Assembly: GCA_018432935.1 (NCBI GenBank) | Contig: JAHDSF010000004.1 | Coordinates: 1-64,000, forward strand | DNA: 64,000 bases | From: Rhodospirillales bacterium | Lineage (GTDB): Bacteria > Pseudomonadota > Alphaproteobacteria > Rhodospirillales > Shumkoniaceae | Reading direction: 5' to 3' | The notes under the pieces: model-generated | Told to the model about the DNA's origin: nothing | The model's database searches: none | The model's input: the letters and a program-made list of their open reading frames with translations, nothing else | Shown here: in pieces, positions 25,501-34,501 of the stretch | Numbering within the stretch: the stretch's first letter is position 1 | Layout: each line of letters opens with the position of its first letter | Translations under genes and position numbers: made by a program

Positions 25501-28069
25501 CGATCCCTGCGATGCGGGCCTTGTCGCCCCCGGCCGAGAAGCTGTCGTCGAGGAACAGGGCGTCGTTGCCCGAACCCAACACCAGCGTGTCCTCGCCGGC
25601 CCCGCCGTCGAACACGTCCTGGTTGCGGTTCTTGCCGGAAATCGAGACCGTCTCGCCGGTGCCTGCCACGCCGGCGCCGCTGCCGGCATTCTGCGCCGCG
25701 TAGCTGCCGCTCCAGGTGCCGTCGACCGAAGCCTTCAGGACGTCGTTGCCGGCCCCGCCGGAGAGCGTGTCGTTGCCGGTGCCGCCGTCCAGGGTATCGC
25801 GACCGGCCCCGCCCTGCAGGACGTCGTCGCCTGCGCCGCCGCGAACATTGGCCCAGTCGTAGCTGCCGTCGATGGTGACGCGGTCGTTGCCGGCTCCGGC
25901 GTCGACGCTGACCTGGCTGAGGCCCTTGTCACCGGTGACGGTGACGGTGTCGTTGCCGGCCCCGGTCGCGACGTTGAACAGGTTGCTCCAGCCGGCGTCG
26001 TTGGTGGTGGCGTCGATGTCGACCACGTCGTCGCCGCCGCCGGTGACGACGTCGCCGCGCTTGGCGCCGTCGATGGTGACCCGGCTGCCGTCGAGACGGC
26101 CGTCGCCGTCGCGGTCGCTGTCGCCCAAACGAACGTCGGAGCGCACGAAGTTCTCGAGCGTCACGTCGGCGGCGCCGTCGCTGGTCGCCTGCGCGTTCTT
26201 GACCGTGTTCCAGGCGCTGTCCAGCCTGGCCGTCGCGCTGTCGGCATCGGCGTAGGTCACCGATACCCGTTCGGAGCCGGACAGGCCGCGGACACCCATT
26301 TCGGTCCCGGTGTAAGTCTCGCGGACCCCGTAGGCCGGGGCCTCGTCGACCGTGAAATTGTCGGCGTTGCCGAAGTTCGGATAGCTGGTTTCCTGATCGT
26401 TGAAGGCGAAGTGGACGTCGGCGCGGACGGGAGCCGGGGCGTCCACCGTCAGGGTCGTGGTGTCGGCCTCGCTCGCCGTACCCCAATCGTCCGTCACCGA
26501 AAAGCTGAAGGTCCGCGTTCCGGCGGAAGCGTCGCTGCTCGAGAAGGTGACCGATCGGAAGATCGTTTCGTACGTCTCGACGCTGGCGGAGCCCTGGAAG
26601 GTAAGCCCCTCGGGCCCGGCGGTCACGGTGACTCCGGTGCCTTCGAGCACGGCAGGATCGATCGACAAACGGTCGCCGCCGGCTCCGCCCGCCATCGTGA
26701 CCTGACCGCCGGACAGGGTGGCGCTGTCGATGTCGAAGGCGTCGAAGTCGGGCGCGATCGCGGTCGCCGTCACCTGGTGCGAGCCGTCCGGCTGATAGGC
26801 GAACTCGACCGAGCGCGCGTCGCCTACCTCGATCACGGGCCGGTCGTTCTCCGGATCGACCAGCAGGTTGACGGTGCCGGTATCGAAGCCGCCTTCGGGA
26901 TCCGAAACCGTGTAGCGGAACGATGCCGGGCCGTTGTAGTCGGCCGCCGGCGTGAAGGTGATGGTGCCGTCCGGGTTGAGGGCGACGGTGCCGTTCTCGG
27001 CCTCGCCGACCGCGGTGATCCGCAGCGCGTCGCCGTCGACGTCGAGGTCGTTCCCCAGCAGCTCGGCCGGGGTGAAGGTGACGGAATGGTCCTCGGCCGC
27101 AGAGGCCTGGTCGGCGATCGCCACCGGGACGTCGTTCTCCGGGGTCACGGCGAGGTTGACGGTTGCCGTATCCGACAGCTCGCCGTCCGAAACCGTGTAG
27201 CGGAACGATGCCGGCCCGTTGTAGTCGGCCGCCGGCGTGAACGTGATGGTGCCGTCCGGGTTGAGGGCGACGGTGCCGTTCTCGGCCTCGCCGACCGCGG
27301 TGATCCGCAGGGCGTCGCCGTCGACGTCGAGGTCGTTCCCCAGCAGCGCGGCCGTGGTGAAGGTGACGGAATGGTCCTCGGCCGCAGAGGCGGCGTCGTC
27401 GCGCGCGACCGGCGCGTCGTTCACGTCGGGAACCGGCTCTTCAGCGCCCAGCAGCTCGTCGTTGTCCTTGATGACCTTGTCGTCGCCGTCGTCCGTCTCT
27501 TCGTCAAGTTCCTCGACCTCGTTGTCGGCGCGCAGGTCCGGCTCGGGTTCGAACCCGGACGGCCGGAGCCCCGCCGCTCCCTGTCCATCCCCTGCGCCGA
27601 ACGGATCGGCCACGGCGCGAAATTCGGGCATCGCGATGTCGTCGCCGGCCACGTCCGGCAGAGGCACCCCGGCCATCCCGGTGCTGGCCGCCGCCGCAGT
27701 CCCCTCCTGCTCCTGGCCCGGGGGCACCGCGAACGGCCGCGAAGAAGTCGTGCCGTCGAAACCGAAGCTTTCGGACGACTCGGTCCCGGCGCGCGGGAAA
27801 TCGCCACCCTCCGGAATAAGCCGGTCCTGGGGCAGAGCCGCAAGAAGCTCGTCGGTCGTCTTCTGGCTGCCCTGGTGAATAGTGCCGAGATAGCCGCTGT
27901 CTGTAGCGCCCGCGGCGTCGGCGTCGAGGCCGGGCTGCTGCAAGGCATCGGCCTCGGGAGCATCCGCCGTGTTGAGCAGCGTCAGATCGTCCAGGATCTG
28001 CTGCGCGGTCGCGTCATTGCCTGTGCCGGGCTCCGGTGTGATGCCGCTCTTTTCGTCGTATTCCGCCAT
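22583..28069 (-). CDS. Giant RTX/cadherin-like repeat adhesin
   Basis: An 1828-residue acidic protein without a Sec signal. Residues 1-220 are low-complexity. Two nearly identical cadherin-like (tandem-95) repeats follow, at about 225-420 (DLDVDGDALRITAVGEAENG in each). A beta-rich middle comes next. From about 700 to the end there are many GGxGxDxLxGG nonapeptides, the calcium-binding RTX turns. Three 167-residue modules (KASVDGTWSGGYAAQNAGSG...) repeat almost exactly at about 775-1275. The C-terminus (SGSVTLEDGSKLTFEHVEKI) looks like a type I secretion signal region. It is probably a secreted or surface adhesin exported by a type I system; no ABC exporter genes are nearby. The ATG start at 28069 has a weak ribosome site. 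Confidence 0.9.
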   Translation of the reverse strand: MAEYDEKSGITPEPGTGNDATAQQILDDLTLLNTADAPEADALQQPGLDADAAGATDSGYLGTIHQGSQKTTDELLAALPQDRLIPEGGDFPRAGTESSESFGFDGTTSSRPFAVPPGQEQEGTAAAASTGMAGVPLPDVAGDDIAMPEFRAVADPFGAGDGQGAAGLRPSGFEPEPDLRADNEVEELDEETDDGDDKVIKDNDELLGAEEPVPDVNDAPVARDDAASAAEDHSVTFTTAALLGNDLDVDGDALRITAVGEAENGTVALNPDGTITFTPAADYNGPASFRYTVSDGELSDTATVNLAVTPENDVPVAIADQASAAEDHSVTFTPAELLGNDLDVDGDALRITAVGEAENGTVALNPDGTITFTPAADYNGPASFRYTVSDPEGGFDTGTVNLLVDPENDRPVIEVGDARSVEFAYQPDGSHQVTATAIAPDFDAFDIDSATLSGGQVTMAGGAGGDRLSIDPAVLEGTGVTVTAGPEGLTFQGSASVETYETIFRSVTFSSSDASAGTRTFSFSVTDDWGTASEADTTTLTVDAPAPVRADVHFAFNDQETSYPNFGNADNFTVDEAPAYGVRETYTGTEMGVRGLSGSERVSVTYADADSATARLDSAWNTVKNAQATSDGAADVTLENFVRSDVRLGDSDRDGDGRLDGSRVTIDGAKRGDVVTGGGDDVVDIDATTNDAGWSNLFNVATGAGNDTVTVTGDKGLSQVSVDAGAGNDRVTIDGSYDWANVRGGAGDDVLQGGAGRDTLDGGTGNDTLSGGAGNDVLKASVDGTWSGSYAAQNAGSGAGVAGTGETVSISGKNRNQDVFDGGAGEDTLVLGSGNDALFLDDSFSAGGDKARIAGIETIDAGTGDDVVDLTSSRFAYGDVRIDGGAGNDVLWGSAGNDRLDGGTGDDRLDGGAGNDVLDGGDGRDTVAGGLGNDTLQGGAGNDVLKASVDGTWSGGYAAQNAGSGAGVAGTGETVSISGKTRSQDVFDGGAGEDTLVLGSGNDALFLDDGFSAGGDKARIAGIETIDAGTGDDVVDLTSSRFAYGDVRIDGGAGNDVLWGSAGNDRLNGGTGNDRLDGGSGNDILDGGDGNDILAGGLGNDTLSGGAGNDVLKASVDGTWSGGYAAQNAGSGAGVPGTGETASISGKSRSQDVFDGGAGEDTLVLGSGNDALFLDDSFSAGGDKARISGIETIDAGAGDDVVDLTSSRFAYGDVRIDGGAGNDVLWGSAGNDRLDGGTGNDRLDGGSGNDILDGGDGNDTLAGGLGNDTLQGGAGNDVLSGGAGADVVSGGGGGDTLFAGSGDDVLDGGADDDVAVFSGKRSDYRIAENEDGSYTFTDLRAGGEGVDMVVGVETFQFADGTLAAADLLPPAGPGRDGEDAFEEAPPPIVAEPVIPTPGAWDWVGTDKSDHHAGGTGDQRMLAKDGNDHIWGDDSWENGSGADTIFAADGNDHVWGGGGDDRIDGGEGNDKLFGDYEWSTRSDGNDTLIGQGGNDQLVGMGGADVLSGGDGNDTIAGDAEGYYSDGDRADTLFGGQGNDALSGGGGGDTLVGGEGNDTLWGGVKNDWHTTSDGDDVIDAGDGNDTVYGGSGADRIWGGDGDDVLRGGVNNDYAATTDGSDTIYGGAGNDLIEGGSGGDSLHGGDGNDTLYGDLAKGEWEAGGDDVLVGGAGDDRIWGGKGSDLLQGGEGNDELTGGLDGDTLQGGSGDDVLHGDIAGNSWNGGDDTLIGGSGNDRAYGGAGNDLFIFGSGDGSDYFDGGNGWTDTVKLDDVKGAPDSANAGWTLQVEGGTGYVVDKDGQGLTFDSEASGSVTLEDGSKLTFEHVEKIEW
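24240..25745. repeat. Three tandem 501-bp repeats inside the RTX gene
   Basis: The marker CGACCGAAGC recurs at 24721, 25222 and 25723, exactly 501 bp (167 codons) apart, and the flanking sequence is nearly identical in each unit. Being a multiple of three, gain or loss of a unit would keep the frame, so repeat number could vary between strains or be collapsed in assemblies. Confidence 0.85.
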
Positions 28070-28370
28070 GATCGACCCATGATGCTCCGCGTTCGCAGCG
28101 AACGCCCCAAGCCTCAGCTAAGACCGATGCAATTCGCACCGCAAGATGGAGGGAGGAGTCGCACCCACATACGATCAAGCTGCTGACCCAATTCGCCGGC
28201 GCCCCCGAAACCGAGCTGTGACACCTGCCGCCTTCCTACTGACTCCATTAACTTATTCTTACGTCCCTGCGTGTTATGGACCTGCTGGGGCGGCAAGAAA
28301 TCGGGCCAGAACGGACTCGGCGATATGGGCCTGAAGAGGGGCACAGGCATCGGGGACGGATTCCCGGATC
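28070..28370. other. Divergent intergenic region
   Basis: The 300-bp stretch separates the RTX gene (leftward) from the histidine kinase (rightward) and should hold both promoters. I see no conserved operator; it is more A/T-rich around 28,230-28,270 than its neighbours. Confidence 0.4.
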
Positions 28371-28397
28371 GTGGGGGGAATGCCCGGGGGCACGTCC

Positions 28398-29978
28398 ATG
28401 GATGACCTGCGGTCCGATCTGACCCGGACGCAGCGGCTCGCGACCGAGCCAAGGAAAACTGCCGAGCTGCAGCGCAGCCTGGCCGACATCTCGCAGCTCG
28501 TTTCGGACTGGTTCTGGGAAACCGACGCCCATTTCCGCCTCACCTGGGCGTCGATGCGGGTCATCGAGGCACTCGGCTACCATCCCCAGGTCCTGGTCGG
28601 CAAGCGGTTGACCGACATCGGCCAGTTCCTGTCGCCGCTCGAACAGCCTGTCACCCCCGACTGGCGCTCTCCCTTCCGCGAGCTCTTGTTCACCGCCGAG
28701 AGCCGGCACCAGGGTCGCGTCTGGTTCCTGGTCAGCGGCATGCCGGTGCACGACTCCGTCAACGGCTCCTTCTATGGGGTGCGAGGCACGGCGCGCGACG
28801 TCACCGAGATGCGCCGTTCTGCCGAGGCGCTGCGGGCCAGCGAAGAGCGGCTCGCCCTGATGGTTGCCGCCTCGCGCGACGCCATCTTCGACTGGGACCT
28901 TCTCAGCGGGCGCGCGTTCTTCAGCAGCAGCTGGGCGATGCGCATGGGGCTGGCCATGGAACGCGGCACCATCCGCATGGATGACTGGCACGCGACCATT
29001 CACGCCGCCGATCGCTATGCCGTCATGCAGGCCCTGGCCTCGGGGCTGCGCGACGACGTGCCGTTCGAGCTGCCGGACCATCGCGTCCGCACCGCCGAGG
29101 GCGACTACATCTGGATCGCGACCCAGGCCCGCACGGTCCAGCGCAATCAGCGCGGGGCGTCGGTGCGGGTGACCGGAGCCCATCGCGACATCACCCGGCG
29201 CAAGGGCGAGGAGGAGCTACTCAAGAAGGCCACCGAGGAAGCCGACCGTGCCCGGCGGGCAAAGTCCGAGTTCCTCGCCACCATGAGCCACGAACTGCGT
29301 ACCCCGCTCAACTCGATCATCGGCTTCTCGGACATTCTGGCGAACGAGACCTTCGGTTCCGTCGGCCGCCCCGAGTACAGGGAGTATGCCCGCGACATCA
29401 ACGATTCCGGGCGCCATCTGCTGGCCATCATCTCCGACATCCTCGACGTCACCCGCATCGAGGCCAATGGCCTGCAGCTGGTCGAAAGCGCGTGCGACGT
29501 GAAGCTTCTGCTCGGAGCCTGTGTGCGGGTGGTGGCCGAGCGCGCCGCCAAGGCGGGGATCGAGCTGGTGCGCGAGATCCCCGACGACCTTCCCACCCTT
29601 TATGCCGACGAGCGGCGGGTCCGCCAGATCATGCTCAATCTGCTGTCGAACGGCCTGAAGTTTACGCCACGCGGCGGGCGGGTGGCCGTAGGCGCACGCT
29701 CCGAAGCCTCCGGCGCCCTGGTGCTGTGGGTGGCCGACAACGGCATCGGCGTCGCCGAAAGCGACATCGAGAGGGTGATGGCGCCGTTCCGCCAGGCCGA
29801 CGGATCGCTGGCACGCCACTACGAAGGCGTCGGCCTCGGCCTCACGCTCAGCAAGAGCCTGGCCGAGTTGCACGGCGGCACCCTGACCCTGAGCAGCCGC
29901 CTCGGCGAGGGAACGACCGCCGCGGTCGTCTTCCCGCCGCAGCGGGTTCTCCCTCCCGCCCGGACCGAGGAGCCATGA
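28398..29978 (+). CDS. PAS-domain sensor histidine kinase
   Basis: A cytoplasmic sensor kinase with two PAS domains (about residues 40-150 and 160-280: LVSDWFWETDAHFRLTWASM and SRDAIFDWDLLSGRAFFSSS). The kinase core follows: H-box FLATMSHELRTPLNSIIGF (about 295), N-box NLLSNGLKFTP, G1 VADNGIGV, G2 GVGLGLTLSKSL. It has no membrane segments. The N-terminus could begin at ATG 28398, ATG 28380 or GTG 28371. No response regulator is adjacent. The next gene overlaps by four bases (ATGA), so the HD hydrolase is co-translated. Confidence 0.9.
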   Translation: MDDLRSDLTRTQRLATEPRKTAELQRSLADISQLVSDWFWETDAHFRLTWASMRVIEALGYHPQVLVGKRLTDIGQFLSPLEQPVTPDWRSPFRELLFTAESRHQGRVWFLVSGMPVHDSVNGSFYGVRGTARDVTEMRRSAEALRASEERLALMVAASRDAIFDWDLLSGRAFFSSSWAMRMGLAMERGTIRMDDWHATIHAADRYAVMQALASGLRDDVPFELPDHRVRTAEGDYIWIATQARTVQRNQRGASVRVTGAHRDITRRKGEEELLKKATEEADRARRAKSEFLATMSHELRTPLNSIIGFSDILANETFGSVGRPEYREYARDINDSGRHLLAIISDILDVTRIEANGLQLVESACDVKLLLGACVRVVAERAAKAGIELVREIPDDLPTLYADERRVRQIMLNLLSNGLKFTPRGGRVAVGARSEASGALVLWVADNGIGVAESDIERVMAPFRQADGSLARHYEGVGLGLTLSKSLAELHGGTLTLSSRLGEGTTAAVVFPPQRVLPPARTEEP

Positions 29979-30565
29979 CGGCCGATCGGACCGCCCGCGC
30001 CTGGCAGAGGATGCTGAGCGGTCGGAGGCTCGATCTCCTCGATCCCTCACCGCTCGACATCGAGATCGAGGACATTGCCCACGGGCTGTCGCGGCAGGCG
30101 CGCTGGAACGGCCAGACCCGCGGCGAGTGGGCGTTCTCGGTCGCCCAGCACTGCGTGGTGGTCGAGCAGATCCTCGCCCACCTGCGCCCGTCCGTGTCCA
30201 CCGCCTGGCGGCTGTCGGCGCTTCTCCATGACGCGCCGGAATACGTGATCGGTGACCTGATCTCGCCGTTCAAGGCGGCGGTCGGCCTAGACTACCGCAC
30301 CTTCGAGGGACGCCTGATGGAAGCGATCCGGGTCCGTTTCGGGTTGCCGCCACGGCTGTCGGCCGAGGCCAAAAGCCTGATCAAGCGCGCCGACACGGCA
30401 TCGGCCTACCTCGAGGCGACCCAGCTTGCCGGGTTCACTGCGGAAGAAGGCCGCAGGTACTTTGGCGCGCCGCGGGGGATCCCGAGCCTCCATCTCCGGC
30501 CGCTGCCGCCCGAGCGAGCGAAAGCCTCCTTCCTCGAGCGCTTCGCCGTCCTCTGCAGGAAGTGA
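29975..30565 (+). CDS. HD-domain phosphohydrolase (YfbR-like)
   Basis: A 196-residue HD-superfamily hydrolase. The metal-binding residues can be followed: FSVAQHCVVV (first His), SALLHDAPEYVIGDLISPFK (HD pair and E), LIKRADTASAYLEA (last Asp). This layout is that of YfbR-type 5'-nucleotidases and related proteins. The ATG overlaps the kinase stop codon (ATGA), and the two genes form an operon. The substrate is probably a nucleotide (inference). Confidence 0.8.
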   Translation: MTADRTARAWQRMLSGRRLDLLDPSPLDIEIEDIAHGLSRQARWNGQTRGEWAFSVAQHCVVVEQILAHLRPSVSTAWRLSALLHDAPEYVIGDLISPFKAAVGLDYRTFEGRLMEAIRVRFGLPPRLSAEAKSLIKRADTASAYLEATQLAGFTAEEGRRYFGAPRGIPSLHLRPLPPERAKASFLERFAVLCRK

Positions 30566-30611
30566 ACGTCGCTCCACCTCCTCGGCAACGAAGAAGCGTG
30601 AAGCAACGGTT

Positions 30612-32813
30612 TCAGCGGTCGTTGGCGACGAAGCGGGCGGCTTCCTCGCCGGAGACCGGGCGCGAGAACAGATAGCCTTGGGCGGCCAAGCAGCCCATGG
30701 CCCGGAGGTTGTGGAGGTGCTGCTCGGTTTCGACGCCCTCGGCGATCACCGTCTTGCCGAGGTTGGCGCCCAGCATGATGATCGAGCGCACGATCTCGGC
30801 ATGGTCGCCGGCATCGTCCATCGGCGACACGAACGAGCGGTCGATCTTGATGGTGTCGATCGGGAAGTTGTGGAGATGGCTTAGGCTCGAGTAGCCGGTG
30901 CCGAAGTCGTCGATGCTGAGCTGGATACCCAGCGATTTCAGCGCATTGAGGGTCGCCTTGGCGGCGACCGGGTTCTGGATGATCGCCGACTCCGTGATCT
31001 CCAGCTTGAGCTTGCGCGGATCGAAACCGGTCCGGTTGAGGATGTCCTTGATCCGGTTGACGATGTCGCATTCGCAGAGCTGCGCCGGCGACAGGTTCAC
31101 GCTGAGCGCGATGCCGGCACGTTGCGGGCTCTTCTTCCAGCCATGCACCTGCCGGCACGATTCCTCCAGGACCCACGCGCCGATGGCGCCGATCATCCCG
31201 CTGTCCTCGGCGGTGGGGATGAAGTTCGCCGGCATCACCAACCCGCGCTCGGGATGCTGCCAGCGAACCAAGGCCTCGAACCCCATGAGGCTGCCGTTTT
31301 CCAGGTTCACGATCGGCTGGTAGTGGATACGGAACTCGCCGCGCTCGAGCGCCTTGCGAAGATCATTCTCGACCCGCAGCTTGCTGGCAGCGGCTACCGC
31401 CATACCCGGCTCGAACACGACCACGCGGCCGCGCCCCTGGTTCTTGGCTTCGAACATCGCGACGTCCGCGTCGCGCAGGACCTCGTTGGCATCGCGGTAG
31501 CTCGGGCTGCCGACGGCGATGCCGATGCTGACCGATACGTAGAGGTCCTGGCCGTCGATGGAGATCGGCACCGCCAGCGCTTTCTGAACCCGGTCGCTGA
31601 GGCGGACGGCGTCCTCGGTGCCCTCGAGATCCTCGGCAAGAATTGCGAACTCGTCGCCGCCCAGACGAGACAAAGTGTCCGATCCCCGCACGCAGCTGGC
31701 GATCCGGCGCGCGACCTCGCGCAACAGGAGGTCGCCGACCGTATGGCCGAGGCCATCGTTGATGACCTTGAAGCGGTCGCAATCGATGAACAGCAGCGCG
31801 TACTGGAAGACGTTGCGCCGGTGGGACTTGGTGATGGCGTGGGCGACGCGGTCGAGCAGCAGGCCACGATTGGGCAGGTTGGTCAGCTTGTCGTGCAGCG
31901 AACCGTAGGCGATCTGCTCCTCGGCCCGCTTGCGTCCGGTAACGTCCTCGACCGAGCCTTCGAGGCGCACCGTCTTGCCGCCGTTGTCGCGCACCGCGCG
32001 GACGTTCTCGGAGATCCAGATCGCCGAGCCGTCGCTGCGTCGGACCGCCGAGATGAAGTCAGAGACGTTGCCGCGCAGCGAGAGCTGGTTCGCGATCTCG
32101 AGGTGACGCTCGGGGTCGACGTAGAGCTGATGCCCGTTGGCATTGACGGCGGCGATCAACTCCGCCGGCTCGGGGTAGCCGAGCATCCGCGAGAGCGCCA
32201 GGTTGACATCGAGATAGCGCCCGTCGGGCGTCGCCTCGAACATTCCCTCGATGGCGTTGTCGAACAGGCTGCGCAGACGGGTCTGGGCATCCTTGACCGC
32301 CTCCGTCGCCCTGAGCTCGGCGGTGGTATCGGTGATGGTGACGGCGAGCAGGCGGCAGTGGCCTCTGCCGTCACGGATGGCGGTAACCGAGATCCTGCCA
32401 TGTATGGGGGAGCCGTCCGCCGCCTCGAGGGCGCGATCGAAACGGATGCTGGGGACGCGTCCGGAGGTCAGTCGCGAAACCCCGTCCTCGACCGATTCGT
32501 CCTGCGGCAGGAACGCGGCGCTGCCCCGAAGCTGCCGCTCGTCGCCGCGCATCAGGGCGCACAACGCGTCGTTGGCCCAGATCAGCCGGCCGCCCAGCCC
32601 CAGCAGCGCCATCGGCAGCGGGGTGTCCTGGAACAGCGCATGGAACAGGGATCGGCCTTCGGCGGCGTCCTCGCCGTCGTCCTCGCGCATGTGCGCCCAC
32701 GCGGGAGCCATGGCCTCCGGTCTCGCCGGCCGACTCAGCGTCTGGACTCTGGGCGCACTCATCCGCGGGTTCACCCCCCCTCCGGCGTCCCCGATTAACA
32801 AGTCGTTCACCAA
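30612..32813 (-). CDS. PAS-GGDEF-EAL c-di-GMP signalling protein
   Basis: A 733-residue protein with PAS-type sensor domains over about residues 45-300 (FHALFQDTPLPMALLGLGGR; LFDNAIEGMFEATPDGRYLD). A GGDEF domain (LSRLGGDEFAIL, about 395) and an EAL domain (GFEALVRWQHPERG, about 520) follow; SIDDFGTGYSSLSHLHNFPI is the EAL loop-6 region. Both signature motifs are intact, so it could both make and break cyclic di-GMP. There are no transmembrane segments. Start is GTG at 32813 behind AAGGA. Converges with the HD hydrolase gene. Confidence 0.92.
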   Translation of the reverse strand: MVNDLLIGDAGGGVNPRMSAPRVQTLSRPARPEAMAPAWAHMREDDGEDAAEGRSLFHALFQDTPLPMALLGLGGRLIWANDALCALMRGDERQLRGSAAFLPQDESVEDGVSRLTSGRVPSIRFDRALEAADGSPIHGRISVTAIRDGRGHCRLLAVTITDTTAELRATEAVKDAQTRLRSLFDNAIEGMFEATPDGRYLDVNLALSRMLGYPEPAELIAAVNANGHQLYVDPERHLEIANQLSLRGNVSDFISAVRRSDGSAIWISENVRAVRDNGGKTVRLEGSVEDVTGRKRAEEQIAYGSLHDKLTNLPNRGLLLDRVAHAITKSHRRNVFQYALLFIDCDRFKVINDGLGHTVGDLLLREVARRIASCVRGSDTLSRLGGDEFAILAEDLEGTEDAVRLSDRVQKALAVPISIDGQDLYVSVSIGIAVGSPSYRDANEVLRDADVAMFEAKNQGRGRVVVFEPGMAVAAASKLRVENDLRKALERGEFRIHYQPIVNLENGSLMGFEALVRWQHPERGLVMPANFIPTAEDSGMIGAIGAWVLEESCRQVHGWKKSPQRAGIALSVNLSPAQLCECDIVNRIKDILNRTGFDPRKLKLEITESAIIQNPVAAKATLNALKSLGIQLSIDDFGTGYSSLSHLHNFPIDTIKIDRSFVSPMDDAGDHAEIVRSIIMLGANLGKTVIAEGVETEQHLHNLRAMGCLAAQGYLFSRPVSGEEAARFVANDR

Positions 32814-32879
32814 ATCCTTATGAATCAGGGACTTGCGAGCAAGCGTGTCCGAGATTGATAAAGACTTGGTAAACGATCG

Positions 32880-34349
32880 CTAGAAACCCATAAAATTCTC
32901 AAGAATGTAGAAATGGAAGCGCCGCTGCTGCCTTGCTCCGACGCGGATGACGAACTCTCCATCGCTTTGCACGGCAGTGAAGCGGGCCAGGGTGTTTTCC
33001 GGATGCTCGGCGGTCGCCACGTAGAGGACGCGTCGTCCGTTGGCCCGGTCGATCAGCGAGGTCAGCTCGAAGTGGTTGAGCGGCGGCCCGGGGCGGCCCC
33101 ATACGACCACCGGAACGTCGCGCTCCGGCAGGTAGTATTTGAGGCTGGCCACCACCTCCCGATCGTCCGTCAGCACCGCGCTGAAAACGCCGACTTGGAG
33201 ACGCCGCCTGACCTCACCGCCCAGCTCGTCCCAGCCCTGCACCCGCGCCAGGGGATCCTTGGGCAGCATCGCCGTGAGCGGAGCGGCGCCGGTTGCCGCC
33301 AGCACCAGAAGCAAGCCCGCCACGCCGTGCAGTGCCAGCGACGCCCCCCTCACCCAGCGCCAACGGCCCCACGACAGCCACGCCGCCGCCAGCACCACCG
33401 CCGCCGGGATCGCGGTCGCCGCCCAATTGGCATGGGCCCTCGACACCAGAGCCTGGACGCTGATCACGAGCAGGATCGGAACCGAGAAGGCGGCGAGAAG
33501 GCGATCCTCCGCCTTGGCCGTGCGGCGGCAGGCGCGCACCGCTGCGACGCCGAAGGCGATCAGCAGCAGGGGACCCAACAGCGCGAACTGACCGCCCACG
33601 AATTCCGCCAGGCTGTCGAAGTGTAACGAGATGTCCTGCCAGTTCGCATTGGCCGCCGTATGGCCGACTGTCGCCCAGCCGTGCTGGACGTTCCACAGCA
33701 CGTTGGGCGCCACCAGCAGCGCCCCCAGCGCGGCCGCCACGACGCCGTTGACGCCGAGCAGTGCGGTTCGCGTCCGGCGGTCGACCGCAGCGGCCAGCAG
33801 CGCGCTGCCGGCGAAATAGAGCATGGCGTACTTGCTGAGAAGCCCGAGACCGACGGCCAGCCCCAGCGCCGCCGCGGCCCGAAGCTCGCCGCCGGCGCGT
33901 AGCCGCACCAGGGCCAGCAGCGCCAGCGACCAGAAGAACAGCAGCGGCACGTCCGTCGACACCAGGAATGACGAGAAGCTGACCGCCGGCAGGCTGACGT
34001 GGAGCATGGCGGTCCAGAGGCCGGTACGGCGATCGTAGAGGGTGCCGGCCACGGCGAACAGGACCATGCTGGTGGCGCCGTGGAGCAACGGCGACGACAA
34101 CCTGACGCATGCCTCGCCATCGCCGCAGACGCCGGTGGTGAGCGCGATGATCCAGGCCACCATCGGGGGCTTCGAGAAGTAGCCGAAGTCGGGTACCTGC
34201 GCCCAGCTCCAGTACTGCGCCTCGTCACCGTAAAGGTCGAGCTGCGAGAACGCGAGCGCCACGACGCGGACCGCCGTGACCGCGGCCACGACCGCCGCCG
34301 CGATCGTGACGTCATTCCAGAACCTTCGCTGCCCGATTTCCACCGTCAC
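32880..34349 (-). CDS. Membrane glycosyltransferase, GT39/ArnT-like
   Basis: About 489 residues with some ten hydrophobic spans. The first loop carries LYGDEAQYWSWAQVPDFGYF, the DE motif that marks lipid-linked-sugar transferases of the PMT/ArnT superfamily; SKPPMVAWIIAL follows. The soluble C-terminal domain is about 120 residues. It probably transfers a sugar from a polyprenyl-phosphate donor to a lipid, glycan or protein at the periplasmic face. The reading frame extends to 34448; I prefer one of the GTG codons around 34349 because the extra 33 residues look non-conserved. Divergent from the dehydrogenase gene. Confidence 0.85.
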   Translation of the reverse strand: MTVEIGQRRFWNDVTIAAAVVAAVTAVRVVALAFSQLDLYGDEAQYWSWAQVPDFGYFSKPPMVAWIIALTTGVCGDGEACVRLSSPLLHGATSMVLFAVAGTLYDRRTGLWTAMLHVSLPAVSFSSFLVSTDVPLLFFWSLALLALVRLRAGGELRAAAALGLAVGLGLLSKYAMLYFAGSALLAAAVDRRTRTALLGVNGVVAAALGALLVAPNVLWNVQHGWATVGHTAANANWQDISLHFDSLAEFVGGQFALLGPLLLIAFGVAAVRACRRTAKAEDRLLAAFSVPILLVISVQALVSRAHANWAATAIPAAVVLAAAWLSWGRWRWVRGASLALHGVAGLLLVLAATGAAPLTAMLPKDPLARVQGWDELGGEVRRRLQVGVFSAVLTDDREVVASLKYYLPERDVPVVVWGRPGPPLNHFELTSLIDRANGRRVLYVATAEHPENTLARFTAVQSDGEFVIRVGARQQRRFHFYILENFMGF

Positions 34350-34501
34350 GCCCACCCGTGGTTTCGCCTCTGGGTACCGGGATGGAGAACCAAGGTCAAG
34401 CCGTGCCCCGACGAACCGATGCTTGTGATCGTGCGCCGAACGCGCCACACTCCCGTTCCGGATTCTCGATAAGACGTCATAACCAGCGGAGAACGATTGC
34501 G

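Noticed and set aside
22508..28186. A 1892-codon plus-strand open frame opposite the RTX gene
   Set aside because: It is the complement of GGxGxD-rich coding DNA. The protein is a monotonous Val/Ala/Asp repeat, has no ribosome site and runs over a well-supported minus-strand gene.
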